From: Mobilicoccus caccae
GTDB taxonomy: Bacteria; Actinomycetota; Actinomycetes; Actinomycetales; Dermatophilaceae
NCBI RefSeq assembly: GCF_030161635.1
Contig: NZ_BSUO01000001.1
Span: forward strand, 558,001-622,000
Length of the DNA: 64,000 bases
Reading direction: 5' to 3'
Shown here: positions 23,061 to 32,505 of the stretch, piece by piece
How the letters are laid out: every line of letters begins with the position of its first letter
Position numbering within the stretch: the stretch's first letter is position 1
Translations under genes and position numbers: made by a program
Notes under the pieces: model-generated
Databases searched by the model: none
Told to the model about the DNA's origin: nothing
What the model saw: the letters and a program-made list of their open reading frames with translations, nothing else

Positions 23061-23549
23061 TCAGCGCTTGCCGCGTTTGGCGCCGACGAGGACGACGAGC
23101 AGCAGGACGAGGATGAGCCCCGCCGCGCCGCGGTTGCTGAGACCCGAGGGGTCCTCGGGATTGCGTTGGGTGGCCTCGACCCGGGCGTCGGTGCCGCCGT
23201 CGGTGGAGGGGCCTTCGCGGCCGGCCAGACGGTCGAGGAAGGTGCCGGTGGGTTCGCGGCGATCCCGATCGGCCGTGGCGGGCTCCTCACGGCCCGCGAG
23301 CCGGTCGAGGAAGGAGCTGTCGGAGTCGTCGGGGTTCTCGGTGGCGCGCTCGCGCGGCCGCTCGGTGTTGCCGCCGGTGGTGCCTGAGGGCCGGTCGGTG
23401 CCGCCGGCCTCGCGCGGCGCGGTGGCCGGTGGGCGGGTCTCGGTCCTGCTCGCCGTGGCCGAGGCCTGCGACAACCCGAACAGCCCGACCCACGCGATCC
23501 CGAGGAGCACCAGGAGCGCGATGATCGGCGCGAGTCCGGTGTTCTTCAT
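23061..23549 (-). CDS. Hypothetical membrane protein with two FLDRLAGRE repeats
   Basis: The 162-residue protein has an N-terminal hydrophobic segment (IIALLVLLGIAWVGLFGL), a long charged, Pro/Thr/Arg-rich middle and a C-terminal hydrophobic segment (AAGLILVLLLVVLVGA) followed by KRGKR. The middle holds two near-identical blocks, SSFLDRLAGREEP and GTFLDRLAGREGP, 34 residues apart. No family is recognised. Topology suggests both ends in the cytoplasm and an extracellular repeat region, or a cleaved signal with an anchored tail. Confidence 0.65.
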   Translation of the reverse strand: MKNTGLAPIIALLVLLGIAWVGLFGLSQASATASRTETRPPATAPREAGGTDRPSGTTGGNTERPRERATENPDDSDSSFLDRLAGREEPATADRDRREPTGTFLDRLAGREGPSTDGGTDARVEATQRNPEDPSGLSNRGAAGLILVLLLVVLVGAKRGKR

Positions 23550-23714
23550 CGGCTCCTCCTTCCGGGCGTCGTCACGACCTCATCGATTCTCCGCCATGTC
23601 TAGGTGTTTCGTGGCTCCGACACAAGCAGACACGGGAGATCGAGGCGTTCACCCTCCGTCGATCGTGCCCGCGTCCGCCCGGTCGGGGACGGCCCGCAGC
23701 CGGTCCGGGGCCGG

Positions 23715-25435
23715 TCAGTGCCCGGTGCCCGGCTCCCAGCCCACGTCCTCCCAGTCGGTGGTCAGCGAGGCGAAGGCGGCGGGGCCGAGGCCCGAGAGGC
23801 CGGTGCGGATCGCGTAGACGTCGGGCCCGTGCCACAGCGGCAGCTGCCCGTACTGGCCGAGCCACTCCTTCTCGATGGCGTTGATCTCGGCGGCGCGGGC
23901 GTCGTCGTCCGCCTGGGCGCCCAGACGGGCGATCCGCTCGTCGAGTTCGGGTGTTCCGGCTCCGGAGGCGTTGCCGGGGGAGGTGGAGCACATCGTCTGG
24001 CACATCGCCGAGGTGGGGTCCGGGCTGTCCGAGCCGCCGCCGGCGAGGAGGACGTCGAAGTCCCGGGACGACATGGTCTGTCCGAAGGCCGACTGCGGTC
24101 GTGCGTCGATCTGCGCCTCGACACCGATCTTCGTGAGCTGGTTCTGGACGGTCTGGGCCAGGGCCGTGGACATCGGGTCGTCGCCGTGGATGGTGAATCG
24201 GATGCTCAGGGGTTTCCCGTCCTTGGCCCGGGTTCCGTTCTCGTCGGTGTAGCCGGCGCCCTCGAGGGTCTGTGCGGCGGCGGCCGCGTCGAAGCGGACC
24301 GGCATGTTGTCCTGATACTCGGGCTGGAACGGGTGATACAGCGCCGATCCGGGTGGGGTCTCGACGTGGTCGAGGCCGTTGAACCGCACCGTCGCGAGCT
24401 GGGCCCGGTCGATGCCCTGCCACAGCGCCTTGCGGACGGCGACGTCGCTGAGGGCGGGGGACGTCGCGTTGAAGACGAGGACGCTGGTCGAAAGGCGCGG
24501 CCCGGTGCGCACGTCGAGGCCTGGAGCTCCTCGACCTGGCTGCGGAGGGCGACGTTGCCGACGTCGGCGAGGTCCACATCGCCGCCTCGGGCGGCGGGGA
24601 CGGCGGTCGAGGGTTCGATCTGCTGGAACACGACCCGGTCGAGCAGCGGCTTGTCGCCCCACCACTTCTGGTTCGGCTCGAGGACGATCGTGCGGGTCTG
24701 GCGGTCGACGTCCGACACGGTGAACGGGCCCGATCGCAGTTCGGCGTGGACGTCGTCCTTCATGAGGGTGTTGAACGCGTCCTTGTCGCCGAGCTTCGGG
24801 TGCAGCAGGTGGGAGAACACGCCCGTGACGGGGTGGTGGGGTTCGCGCAGCGTGACGACGACCTGGTGGGCGGTCGCGCCCTTCTCGACCGAGGCGATCC
24901 GCGCGTAGGCGGGGTCGGGGACGCTGTTGAAACCGCCTTGGTCGATGGGTGCTCGTCGCGCCTTCCAGGTGGCCTCGAACGCCGTCCAGTCGATCGGGGT
25001 GCCGTCGTTCCACACCGCCTCGGGATTGAGGTCGTAGGTGATGACCTGGGTCCCGTTCGTGTCCTCGACCTGCGGCATCGCGCTCAGGTACTCGGTCCGG
25101 GGCGTGACCTCGCCTTCGGGGGAGTAACGGTAGAGGCCGGGGTCGGTGGCCGCGGTGACGTCGCGCCAGGCGGCGAGGGTGCCCTCGACGTGGAACCGGT
25201 TGAAGTTCGTCGGGAACGCCGCCATCGGCAGCGTGACCGTGCCGCCCTGGGCCAGGTCCGCACGGGGATGGGGGTTGGTCGCGGCGAGTGAACTCTCGGA
25301 CGAGGCGCCCTGCGTGGGCGGGGCGGTGCCCGAGCCGGCCCGGGAGTCGGTGCCGTCGGTGCCCGAGGCGCACGAGGTCAGCACGAGCGCGAGGCTCAGC
25401 GCCGCCGCGGTCAGGTGTGTCCGATGAATTCGCAA
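23715..25435 (-). CDS. Peptide ABC transporter substrate-binding lipoprotein 2 (frameshifted)
   Basis: The repaired product has about 573 residues. It begins with a lipoprotein signal (AALSLALVLTSCASG, lipobox LTSC). It is an SBP_bac_5 protein and a clear paralog of the next upstream gene: both share GTVTLPMAAFPTNFN/GTLTLPLASFPTNYN-type segments, LRSGPFTV, RFNGLDHVETPPGSALYHPF and GPAAFASLTTDWEDVGW. The first frame ends in a meaningless tail after VEELQ near 24530, and homology resumes in another frame at GLDVRTGPRLSTSV. It probably binds short peptides for the adjacent importer. A hairpin lies between the two binding-protein genes. Confidence 0.88.
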
Positions 25436-25568
25436 ACCGATGTCCCCCTGTCCCTCCCGAACGGCCGGGCGCCGACGGGCGTCACACGCGCCCGTCTGGC
25501 GGAGCTGCGAGACGAATCATGCACGTGGACAGCGCTATTCAAGGACCAATTTCCGCGCGGCACAAACC

Positions 25569-25609
25569 GAGGGCCGGCACCCCGAGCAGTCTGCGGAGTG
25601 CCGGCCCTC
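25569..25609. terminator. Hairpin between the two substrate-binding protein genes
   Basis: GAGGGCCGGCAC (25569-25580) pairs perfectly with GTGCCGGCCCTC (25598-25609) around a 17-base loop. It follows the stop of the minus-strand gene at 25666 and precedes the start at 25435. It could end the main transporter transcript or lower expression of the second binding protein. Confidence 0.75.
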
Positions 25610-25665
25610 GTATCGATCGGGTCGGTGGTGGGCCGGTGACCGATCGTCACCGGCTCATGCCGGGA

Positions 25666-27390
25666 TCAGTTGTGGGTGCTGCCCTGCACCCAGCCCACGT
25701 CCTCCCACTTGGGGGTGATGGACGCGAAGGCGGCGGGGCCGTAGTTCGCCAGGCCGGCGCGGTAGGCCGAGATGACCGGGCCGTTCCACATCGGCATCTG
25801 GCCGTACTGCTGCATCCACTCCTTCTCGATCGCGTTGATCTCCTTGTTCTGCTGCTGGGTGTCCTCGATCTCGCCGATCTTCTTGATGCGCGCGTCGAGT
25901 TCGGTCGAGCCGACCGCGGCGTAGTTGCTCGAGGAGTCCGAGCAGTAGAACTGGCAGACGCCGGTGACCGGGCTGGGGCTGGTCATGCTCCAGGACATGG
26001 CGAGGAAGTCGAAGTTCTTCTTCTCCATCGTCTCGCCGAAGGCGGCGCTGGGTCGGATGTCGAGCTGGAGGTCGACACCGATGGCCTTGAGCTGGTTCTG
26101 GGTCGTCTGGGCCAGGGCCGTGGTCATCGGGTCGTCACCGAAGGTCGTGTACTTGACGGTGAGCTTCTCCCCGCCCTTGGCGTAGATGCCGTCGGCGCCC
26201 TTGGCGTACCCGGCGTCCTGCAGCGTCTTCTCTGCTGCGGCCTTGTCGAACTGGACGGGCATGTTGTCCTCGGCGTCCGGCTGGAACGCGAAGAACAGGG
26301 CGGAGCCGACGGGGTTCTCGGTGTAGTCGAGGCCGTTGAAGCGGACCTGCTTGAGCTCCTCGCGGTTGAGGCCCTGCCAGAGGGCCTTGCGCACGTTGAC
26401 GTCCGCCAGGCTGGGCGCCTTGGAGTTGAACTGGTACACGGTCGTGTTGAGACGCTGGCTGCGACGGATCTCCATGTTCGGCGCGCCCTGGATCTGCTCG
26501 AAGCGGGCCTTGTTGGCGACGCCGGTCGCGTCGATCTCCCCGTTCTTGAACGCGGGGATGGTGGCCGAGTCCTCCATCTGGCGGAAGATGACCTGGTTGA
26601 GCAGCGGCTTGTTGCCCCACCACTTGTCGTTCGGCTTGAGGATGATCGTCTGGGCCTGCTTGTCGATCTTGTCGACCGTGAAGGGGCCGGAGCGCAGCTC
26701 GGCGTGCACGTCGTCCTTCATCAAGGTGTTGAAGGCGTCCTTCTCCCCGAGCTTGGGGTGCACGAGTCCGCCGAAGAGCTCGGTGACGGGGAAGAAGGGC
26801 TTCTTCATCGTGACGACGACCTCGTCGGCGCTCGCACCCTGCGCGACCTTCTCGATGTCCTCGTACCCGGCGGTGATGATGTTGTTGAAGCCGCCCTTGT
26901 CGACGGGCTGGGCGTTGACCTTCCAAGTGGTCTCGAAGGACTTCCAGTCGATCTTCGTGCCGTCGTTCCACACGGCCTTGGGGTTGAGCTTGTAGGTGAT
27001 GGTCTCCTTGCCGTCCTTCTGCTCGACCTTCGGCATCTCCTGGATGAACTCGGGACGCGGCGAGATCTCGCCCTCCGGTGAGTAGAGGTACAGGCCGGGG
27101 TCGGTCGCCCGGGTGACCTCGCTCCAGTCGGCGAGGTTTCCGTCGATGTGCCACCCGTTGTAGTTGGTGGGGAAGGACGCGAGCGGAAGGGTCAACGTGC
27201 CGCCCTGCTCGAGGGAGTTGCGGTCCTGGGGGTTGTTCTGGGCGATGCCCGACTGCTCACCCGTGCCCTGGGTTCCCCCACCGCCGGGGTTGTCTCCCCC
27301 GTTTCCTCCGCCACCTCCCGCGCAGGCGGAGAGCGCCAAGGCGCTGCTCATGGTGACCGCGAGGGCCAACTGGATCCGGCGACTCTTCAT
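25666..27390 (-). CDS. Peptide ABC transporter substrate-binding lipoprotein 1
   Basis: This intact 574-residue SBP_bac_5 lipoprotein has the signal LALAVTMSSALALSACAGG, with the lipobox LSAC. Family segments include YSPEGEISPRPEFIQEMPKV, LRSGPFTVDKIDKQAQTIIL, DVNVRKALWQGLNREELKQV and ALAQTTQNQLKAIGVDLQLD. The ATG at 27390 overlaps the stop of the ATPase gene (ATGA), so it is cotranslated with the importer. The role is to capture oligopeptides outside the membrane and deliver them to the permeases. A longer in-frame start at 27492 would lie inside the ATPase gene and lacks a signal peptide. Confidence 0.94.
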   Translation of the reverse strand: MKSRRIQLALAVTMSSALALSACAGGGGGNGGDNPGGGGTQGTGEQSGIAQNNPQDRNSLEQGGTLTLPLASFPTNYNGWHIDGNLADWSEVTRATDPGLYLYSPEGEISPRPEFIQEMPKVEQKDGKETITYKLNPKAVWNDGTKIDWKSFETTWKVNAQPVDKGGFNNIITAGYEDIEKVAQGASADEVVVTMKKPFFPVTELFGGLVHPKLGEKDAFNTLMKDDVHAELRSGPFTVDKIDKQAQTIILKPNDKWWGNKPLLNQVIFRQMEDSATIPAFKNGEIDATGVANKARFEQIQGAPNMEIRRSQRLNTTVYQFNSKAPSLADVNVRKALWQGLNREELKQVRFNGLDYTENPVGSALFFAFQPDAEDNMPVQFDKAAAEKTLQDAGYAKGADGIYAKGGEKLTVKYTTFGDDPMTTALAQTTQNQLKAIGVDLQLDIRPSAAFGETMEKKNFDFLAMSWSMTSPSPVTGVCQFYCSDSSSNYAAVGSTELDARIKKIGEIEDTQQQNKEINAIEKEWMQQYGQMPMWNGPVISAYRAGLANYGPAAFASITPKWEDVGWVQGSTHN

Positions 27391-29561
27391 CGAGTGTTCC
27401 TTTCCTGGTTCGTCCGCGTCGGTGAGTGCGCGTCCGTCGTGCTGTGTGTCGATACCTGGGCGGTGACGAGTTTCTCCTCGGGGAAGAAGCACGCCTGCTG
27501 GTGGTCGTCGGCCCCGGTCGGGACCAGTGGGGGTTCTTCTGTGCGGCAGCGGTTCCGACGTTCCTCGTCGAGACCGTTGAAGATCGGGCAGCGTGAGGCG
27601 AAGTCGCAGCCCTCGGGCCGCTCGAGCGGGCTCGGCAGGTCCCCGGAGAGCAGGATGCGCTGACGGCGCCGCTCCTTGGCGGGGTCCGGTACCGGGATCG
27701 CCGACAACAGCGCCCGCGTGTAGGGGTGGGTCGGGTGGTCGAACACCTCGTCGACGTCACCGATCTCGACGAACTTGCCGAGGTACATGACGCCCACCCG
27801 GTCGGAGATGTGGCGCACGACAGCGAGGTCGTGGGCCACGAAGAGGTAGCTGAGGCCGATCTCGGCCCGGAGTTGGTCGAGCAGGTTGATGACGCCGGCC
27901 TGGATCGACACGTCGAGGGCGGAGACCGGCTCGTCGAGGATGATGACCTTGGGGTTGAGTGCGAGCGCGCGGGCGATCCCGATGCGTTGACGCTGACCAC
28001 CGGAGAACTGCGTCGGAAAGCGGTTGAGGTGGTCCGGCATGAGGCCGACGGTCTTCATCAGCTCACGCACACGCTTCTCGCATTCCTCCTTCTTCATCCC
28101 GTAGGTCTGCAGCGGTTCGGCGATGATCTCGAACACCGTGAAGCGCGGGTCGAGGGCACCCATCGGGTCCTGGAAGACGAGCTGGACGTTGCGGCGCAGC
28201 TTGGTGATCTCGGACTTCTTGCGCAGCTCCTTGACCGAGGTGCCGAGCACGACGACGTTGCCGCTCATCTTCGGCGACATCTCCATGATCTCGAGCAGCG
28301 TCGTGGTCTTGCCGCAACCCGACTCGCCGACGATGGCGAGGCACTCGCCCTCGCGGATGTCGAAGGTCAGGCCGTCCACGGCCTTGACGTCGCCGACCTG
28401 GCGCTTGAACAGCGTCCCCTTCATGAGGGGGAAGTGCCGGTGGAGGTTCTCCACCGAGAGGGCCACCTCGCGTTGCTCGCGCGGCAGCTGCGCCAGTCGG
28501 CCGACCGCCACGGGTGGGACGGGAAAGATGTCCTCCGCACCGTCGATCCTGCGCAGCTCCGCGCTGCGGATGCAGGCGGCGGCGTGGCCGGGCGCGACGA
28601 TCTGCAGCGGTGGCTCGGCCTCCAGACAGGCGTCGGTGACGACCGGGCACCGGGGTGCGAAGGGGCAACCCTCGGGCTCGTGGAGCAGGTTGGGCGGGGT
28701 GCCCTCGATGGGGACGAGGCTGCGCTTCTCGCCGCTGTCGATCCGGGGGATCGAGCCCAACAGGCCGATGGTGTAGGGCATGAGCGGCCGCGTGTAGAGG
28801 TCGTCGACCCCGCCCTTCTCCACCGGACGACCCGCGTACATGACCATGACCTCGTCGGCGATCCCGGCGACGACGCCGAGGTCGTGCGTGATCATGATGA
28901 CCGCAGCGCCGGTCTCCTTCTGCGCGATCTTCAGCACGTCGAGGATCTGCGCCTGGATCGTCACGTCGAGGGCCGTGGTCGGCTCGTCGGCGATGATGAC
29001 GCGCGGGTTGTTGGCGATGGCGGTGGCGATGACGACGCGCTGCCGCATGCCGCCGGAGAACTCGTGCGGGTAGGAGTCCACGCGGGTCGACGCGCTGGGG
29101 ATGCCGACGATCTCGAGCAGTTCGATGGCCCGCTTGCGGGCGGCTGCCGAGCCGATGGAGCCGTGTGAGCGCAACGCCTCGATGATCTGATCGCCCACGG
29201 TGTGGACGGGCGTCAACGAGCTGAGCGGGTCCTGGAAGACCATGGCGATGTCGGTGCCACGGTGACGGCTCATCTGCCGGTCCGACAGCCCCAGCAGTTC
29301 CTGGCCGTTGTAGGTGATCGAGCCGGTGATCTTCGCGTTGTCGGCGAGCAGGCCCATGATGGCCAGCGACGTCACCGACTTTCCGGAGCCGGATTCGCCG
29401 ACGATCCCGAGGACCTGACCCGGGTGGAGGTCGAAGTCGACGCCGCGGACGGCGTGGACCGATCCGGCCTCGGTGCCGAACCGCACGTGGAGGTCGCGGA
29501 CCGAGAGGACGGGTCCGCCCACTCGGAGGTCCTCGCGTGTGGCGGATGCGGTGTCGGTCAT
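27387..29561 (-). CDS. Peptide ABC transporter ATP-binding protein (two fused ATPase domains)
   Basis: The 724-residue protein carries both ATPase units (DppD- and DppF-like) in one chain. Domain 1 has Walker A GESGSGKSVT, signature EFSGGMRQRVVIATAIANNP and Walker B VIIADEPTTALD. Domain 2 has GESGCGKTTTL, signature FSGGQRQRIGIARALALNP and VIILDEPVSALD. Each domain ends with the Cys-containing oligopeptide-transporter extension (CPFAPRCPVVTDAC and CDFASRCPIFNG), which in relatives binds an iron-sulphur cluster. The start overlaps the permease stop (ATGA). It powers the peptide importer. Confidence 0.95.
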   Translation of the reverse strand: MTDTASATREDLRVGGPVLSVRDLHVRFGTEAGSVHAVRGVDFDLHPGQVLGIVGESGSGKSVTSLAIMGLLADNAKITGSITYNGQELLGLSDRQMSRHRGTDIAMVFQDPLSSLTPVHTVGDQIIEALRSHGSIGSAAARKRAIELLEIVGIPSASTRVDSYPHEFSGGMRQRVVIATAIANNPRVIIADEPTTALDVTIQAQILDVLKIAQKETGAAVIMITHDLGVVAGIADEVMVMYAGRPVEKGGVDDLYTRPLMPYTIGLLGSIPRIDSGEKRSLVPIEGTPPNLLHEPEGCPFAPRCPVVTDACLEAEPPLQIVAPGHAAACIRSAELRRIDGAEDIFPVPPVAVGRLAQLPREQREVALSVENLHRHFPLMKGTLFKRQVGDVKAVDGLTFDIREGECLAIVGESGCGKTTTLLEIMEMSPKMSGNVVVLGTSVKELRKKSEITKLRRNVQLVFQDPMGALDPRFTVFEIIAEPLQTYGMKKEECEKRVRELMKTVGLMPDHLNRFPTQFSGGQRQRIGIARALALNPKVIILDEPVSALDVSIQAGVINLLDQLRAEIGLSYLFVAHDLAVVRHISDRVGVMYLGKFVEIGDVDEVFDHPTHPYTRALLSAIPVPDPAKERRRQRILLSGDLPSPLERPEGCDFASRCPIFNGLDEERRNRCRTEEPPLVPTGADDHQQACFFPEEKLVTAQVSTHSTTDAHSPTRTNQERNTR

Positions 29562-30723
29562 GCTCGGCCTCCTGACCTGCTGTTGGGGTCGAGGGCGTCG
29601 CGCAGTCCGTCACCGATGAGGGCGAGGGAGAACGTGAGCGCCACGAGGCAGAGCGCCGGGCCCCAGAACATCCACGGGTAGGCGTGGAGCTGACTCGCGG
29701 CCTGCCCGATGAGCGAGCCGAGCGACACGTCCGGCGGGCGGACGCCGACGCCGAGGAAGGACAGCGCGGTCTCGGCGATGATCGCGCCGTACGTGCTGGT
29801 GATGATGTTGATGATGAGCAACGACCCGATGTTCGGGATGATGTGCCGCCGGATGATGTTCCAGTCCGAGACACCCATGTACCCGGCGGCCTTGACGAAC
29901 TCCCGCTCCCGCAGGGAGGCCGTGGTGGCGCGGATGACACGGGCCAGGCCCATCCATCCGAAGACCGTGAGCAGCAGGGCGAGGTGGAGCGCGCTACCGC
30001 CGGTCGACCCCATGAACACGGCCACGAGCAGGAAGTAGGGCATGAGGATCCACATGTCGAGGATCCACATGCCGACCTTCTCCCGTGTGCCGCCCCAGAA
30101 CGCGATCGCGGTGCCGTAGACGGCGGCGATCAGCGGGGCACCGAGGCCGACGAAGAACGCGATGAGCAGCGACTTGCCGGTGCCGTGTACGAGCATGGCC
30201 CAGAGGTCGATGCCGCCGGCGTTGGTGCCGAGGCGGTGGCCGTCGGTGCCAGGGGGCGAGCCGAGGTTGAGCAGATCCTGGTCGAAGTGCGAGTAGGGGT
30301 TGCCGACGTTGCCCACGAGTGCGAAGGCCGTCAGCAGACCGAGCATCACCAGGCCGAGGACGGCTCCCTTGTTGCGCAGGAGCCGCCGGATGATGAGCAG
30401 CGCCTTGTTCGAGATCTTGATCTCGTCCTCGGGGACCTCCGAGGTCGAGAGCAATGCCGAGGCCTCGACCTCGGTCCGGATGACCGTGGACGTCGGCATC
30501 GAGCCACTGCCGACACGACTCGCGGAGTTCGCGGTGTCGGCGATGGGGGTCTCCGGGAGGAACCCGGGGAGTCCTGGGCGTGCCGCTGCCGGTCGATCTC
30601 CTCGCGCGAGGTGTTCGCGAGGGGGTCGGCGTGCGTGTTGTTCGCGCCGGTCGGGGCGGCGGTCACGCCGTCGAGACCCTGGTCGCCGGCGGTGTGAGGG
30701 GCGCGGGACGGGCGGTCGGTCAT
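29558..30723 (-). CDS. Peptide ABC transporter permease, DppC type (frameshifted N-terminus)
   Basis: The DppC-like permease has the EAA-type region LARVIRATTASLREREFVKA and six membrane segments. The membrane part is in one frame from 30499, but an open frame starts at an ATG at 30723, one base after the stop of the upstream permease. Adding one base in the run 30566-30569 joins them and reads DSPGFLPETPIADTANSASR, giving about 388 residues with a long hydrophilic N-terminal tail. ATG 30499 would give 313 residues and a start 225 bases from the upstream gene. The coupled start at 30723 fits the operon better. Confidence 0.88.
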
Positions 30724-30724
30724 G

Positions 30725-31720
30725 TCAGCTCACCCGTGCTCTCGGGTCGACGATGGCGACGGACAGGTCGGCCATGATGGCGCCGATGGCGAACATGAGT
30801 CCGCCGAACGCGACGCCGGCGACGGCGATGTTGACGCTCTGGCTCATCGTGATGGCGTCGAGGGTCCATCGGCCGAGGCCCTGCCATGCGAAGACCGTCT
30901 CGATGATGAAGGTGCCGACGAAGATGCCCGGGAGTTGGAAGGCGATGCTCTGTGCGACGGGGATGAACGATGTGCGCAGCGCGTGCCTGCGGATCGCGGT
31001 CATGCGCGTCAGCCCCTTGGCCCGCGCCGTGCGCACATAGTCGGCATTGACGTTGTCCAGCAGCAACGACCGCTGGAGCAGGGTGTAGCTGGCGTAGGCG
31101 ACGATCGTCAGCGCGACGGTCGGCAGGATGAGGTGCTGCATCTCGTCGACGAATTTGGGCCACGCCTCCTCGGGGGTGCGTGGTGAGCGCATCCCGGTGA
31201 CGAAGAACAGTCGGCTGCCGGCGGATTCGTTGAGCTTGATACCGCCCATCTGCACGAGCAGGTAGATGACCGGCGCGGGGATCACCGAGATGAAGAACGT
31301 GCCGTAGGTGATGAGCCGGTCGCTCAGCTTGTACTGGCGGGCGGCGGCGATGACACCGAGCGCGACGCCGATGATGATGGACAGCAGCGTGGCCAGCAGC
31401 ACGAGGCGTGCCGAGATGATCGCCCGCGAGAGGAACTCGTCGTTCACGGCGGCGCCGGTGGGGGCCATTCCCCAGTTCCAGTGCAGGACGATGTTGGTCA
31501 GCCACTGCCAGTAGCGCTCGAAGGCGTTCATGTGCGGGTCGAGTTCGAGCAGACGCAGTTGCGTGTCGACCTGCTCGGGGGTCGGCCGCGGGGTGCGCTG
31601 CAACAACCTCGTCTGGGGCCTCATGAACGTGACGGCCGCGAAGTACGCCAGCGAGGTCGCCACGAAGATCATCACGGCGTAGTTGGCCATGCGCCGCGCG
31701 ATGTAGACGATCAGGTCCAC
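30725..31720 (-). CDS. Peptide ABC transporter permease, DppB type
   Basis: The 331-residue permease has an N-terminal span (YIARRMANYAVMIFVATSLA), a periplasmic loop, and the conserved DppB region ADYVRTARAKGLTRMTAIRR followed by HALRTSFIPVAQSIAFQLPG. It forms the membrane channel together with the DppC-type protein. It is the first gene of a coupled operon. The GTG at 31720 gives the usual short N-terminus; an in-frame GTG at 31855 adds 45 residues without homology. The 298 bases up to the MerR gene hold no other gene that I can support and probably contain the promoter. Confidence 0.93.
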   Translation of the reverse strand: MDLIVYIARRMANYAVMIFVATSLAYFAAVTFMRPQTRLLQRTPRPTPEQVDTQLRLLELDPHMNAFERYWQWLTNIVLHWNWGMAPTGAAVNDEFLSRAIISARLVLLATLLSIIIGVALGVIAAARQYKLSDRLITYGTFFISVIPAPVIYLLVQMGGIKLNESAGSRLFFVTGMRSPRTPEEAWPKFVDEMQHLILPTVALTIVAYASYTLLQRSLLLDNVNADYVRTARAKGLTRMTAIRRHALRTSFIPVAQSIAFQLPGIFVGTFIIETVFAWQGLGRWTLDAITMSQSVNIAVAGVAFGGLMFAIGAIMADLSVAIVDPRARVS

Positions 31721-32018
31721 GACGGCCCACTTCGTCGTGAAGACATGCGCAGTGGCGGTGTTCCTGGGGCCATCTCGTGTTCCTCCCCTGGGCGGCCGCG
31801 TGGCCGGGTACGAGTGATCGGTCGAGTCCGCGGATGCGAGGACTCCCCGACGCACCGGCGCGTTGGCGTGAAGCTAACACCAGGTGGCAGTGGCCCGAGG
31901 GCGGATTCCGATGATTCATCCCGTATCGATATCCGGGCGTACACCGGATCCGGCGGTCTTCTCGGTCGACGACGAACGGGCCGGGAGGCGAACCCGACCC
32001 GTCTGTGAGCGTCTCGCG

Positions 32019-32423
32019 TCAGGGGAGGCGGCGCAGGTCCTCGCGGCAGCGGTTCTCCAGCGTCTGGAGTTCGGCGAGGGCGATCTCGAGGTCGGCGCGT
32101 CGCTGTTCGAGGTCGGCCCGCCGGGCGTCGATCTGGGCGAGGAGGTATTCGAGCTGACCCCGCTCACCGGGGTGGTCGTCGTACATGTCGACGATGCGAC
32201 GGATCTCCTCGAGCGGGAAGCCGAGACGTCGCCCGCGCAGCACGAGGTCGAGCCGGGTGCGGTCGCGGCGGTGGAAGAGCCGTTGGGTGCCTCGCCGCTC
32301 GGGGGAGAGCAGGCCGAGGGACTCGTAGTGCCGGATCGCCCGATGGGTGACGTCGAACTCCTCCGCAACCTGCGCGATGGTGCGAGGCTCGTCGTCGACG
32401 GGTGGTGTCGGACGGGTTGTCAT
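32019..32423 (-). CDS. MerR-family transcriptional regulator (LiuR-like)
   Basis: The 134-residue protein begins with a MerR winged helix (TIAQVAEEFDVTHRAIRHYE, SLGLLSPERRGTQRLFHRRD, RRLGFPLEEIRRIVDMYDD). A coiled-coil dimerisation helix follows (QIDARRADLEQRRADLEIAL). No metal-binding Cys cluster is seen, so it is not a metal sensor. It faces an acyl-CoA dehydrogenase gene, with a 16-bp palindrome between them. MerR proteins of the LiuR group control branched-chain amino-acid and acyl-CoA degradation; this assignment is by context and by the operator sequence as I recall it. Confidence 0.85.
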   Translation of the reverse strand: MTTRPTPPVDDEPRTIAQVAEEFDVTHRAIRHYESLGLLSPERRGTQRLFHRRDRTRLDLVLRGRRLGFPLEEIRRIVDMYDDHPGERGQLEYLLAQIDARRADLEQRRADLEIALAELQTLENRCREDLRRLP

Positions 32424-32437
32424 ACCCGTGACGATGC

Positions 32438-32453
32438 TTTACGTTAACGTAAA
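32438..32453. promoter_or_regulatory. Likely MerR operator (perfect 16-bp palindrome)
   Basis: TTTACGTTAACGTAAA is a perfect palindrome 14 bases upstream of the MerR start and 52 bases upstream of the acyl-CoA dehydrogenase start. From memory it is close to the LiuR operator described in proteobacteria. Control of both divergent genes is inferred. Confidence 0.75.
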
Positions 32454-32505
32454 CGTCAAGCACGTACGTGTATGAGTCACGCGCCCAGGCCACGAAGGGA
32501 CGACG

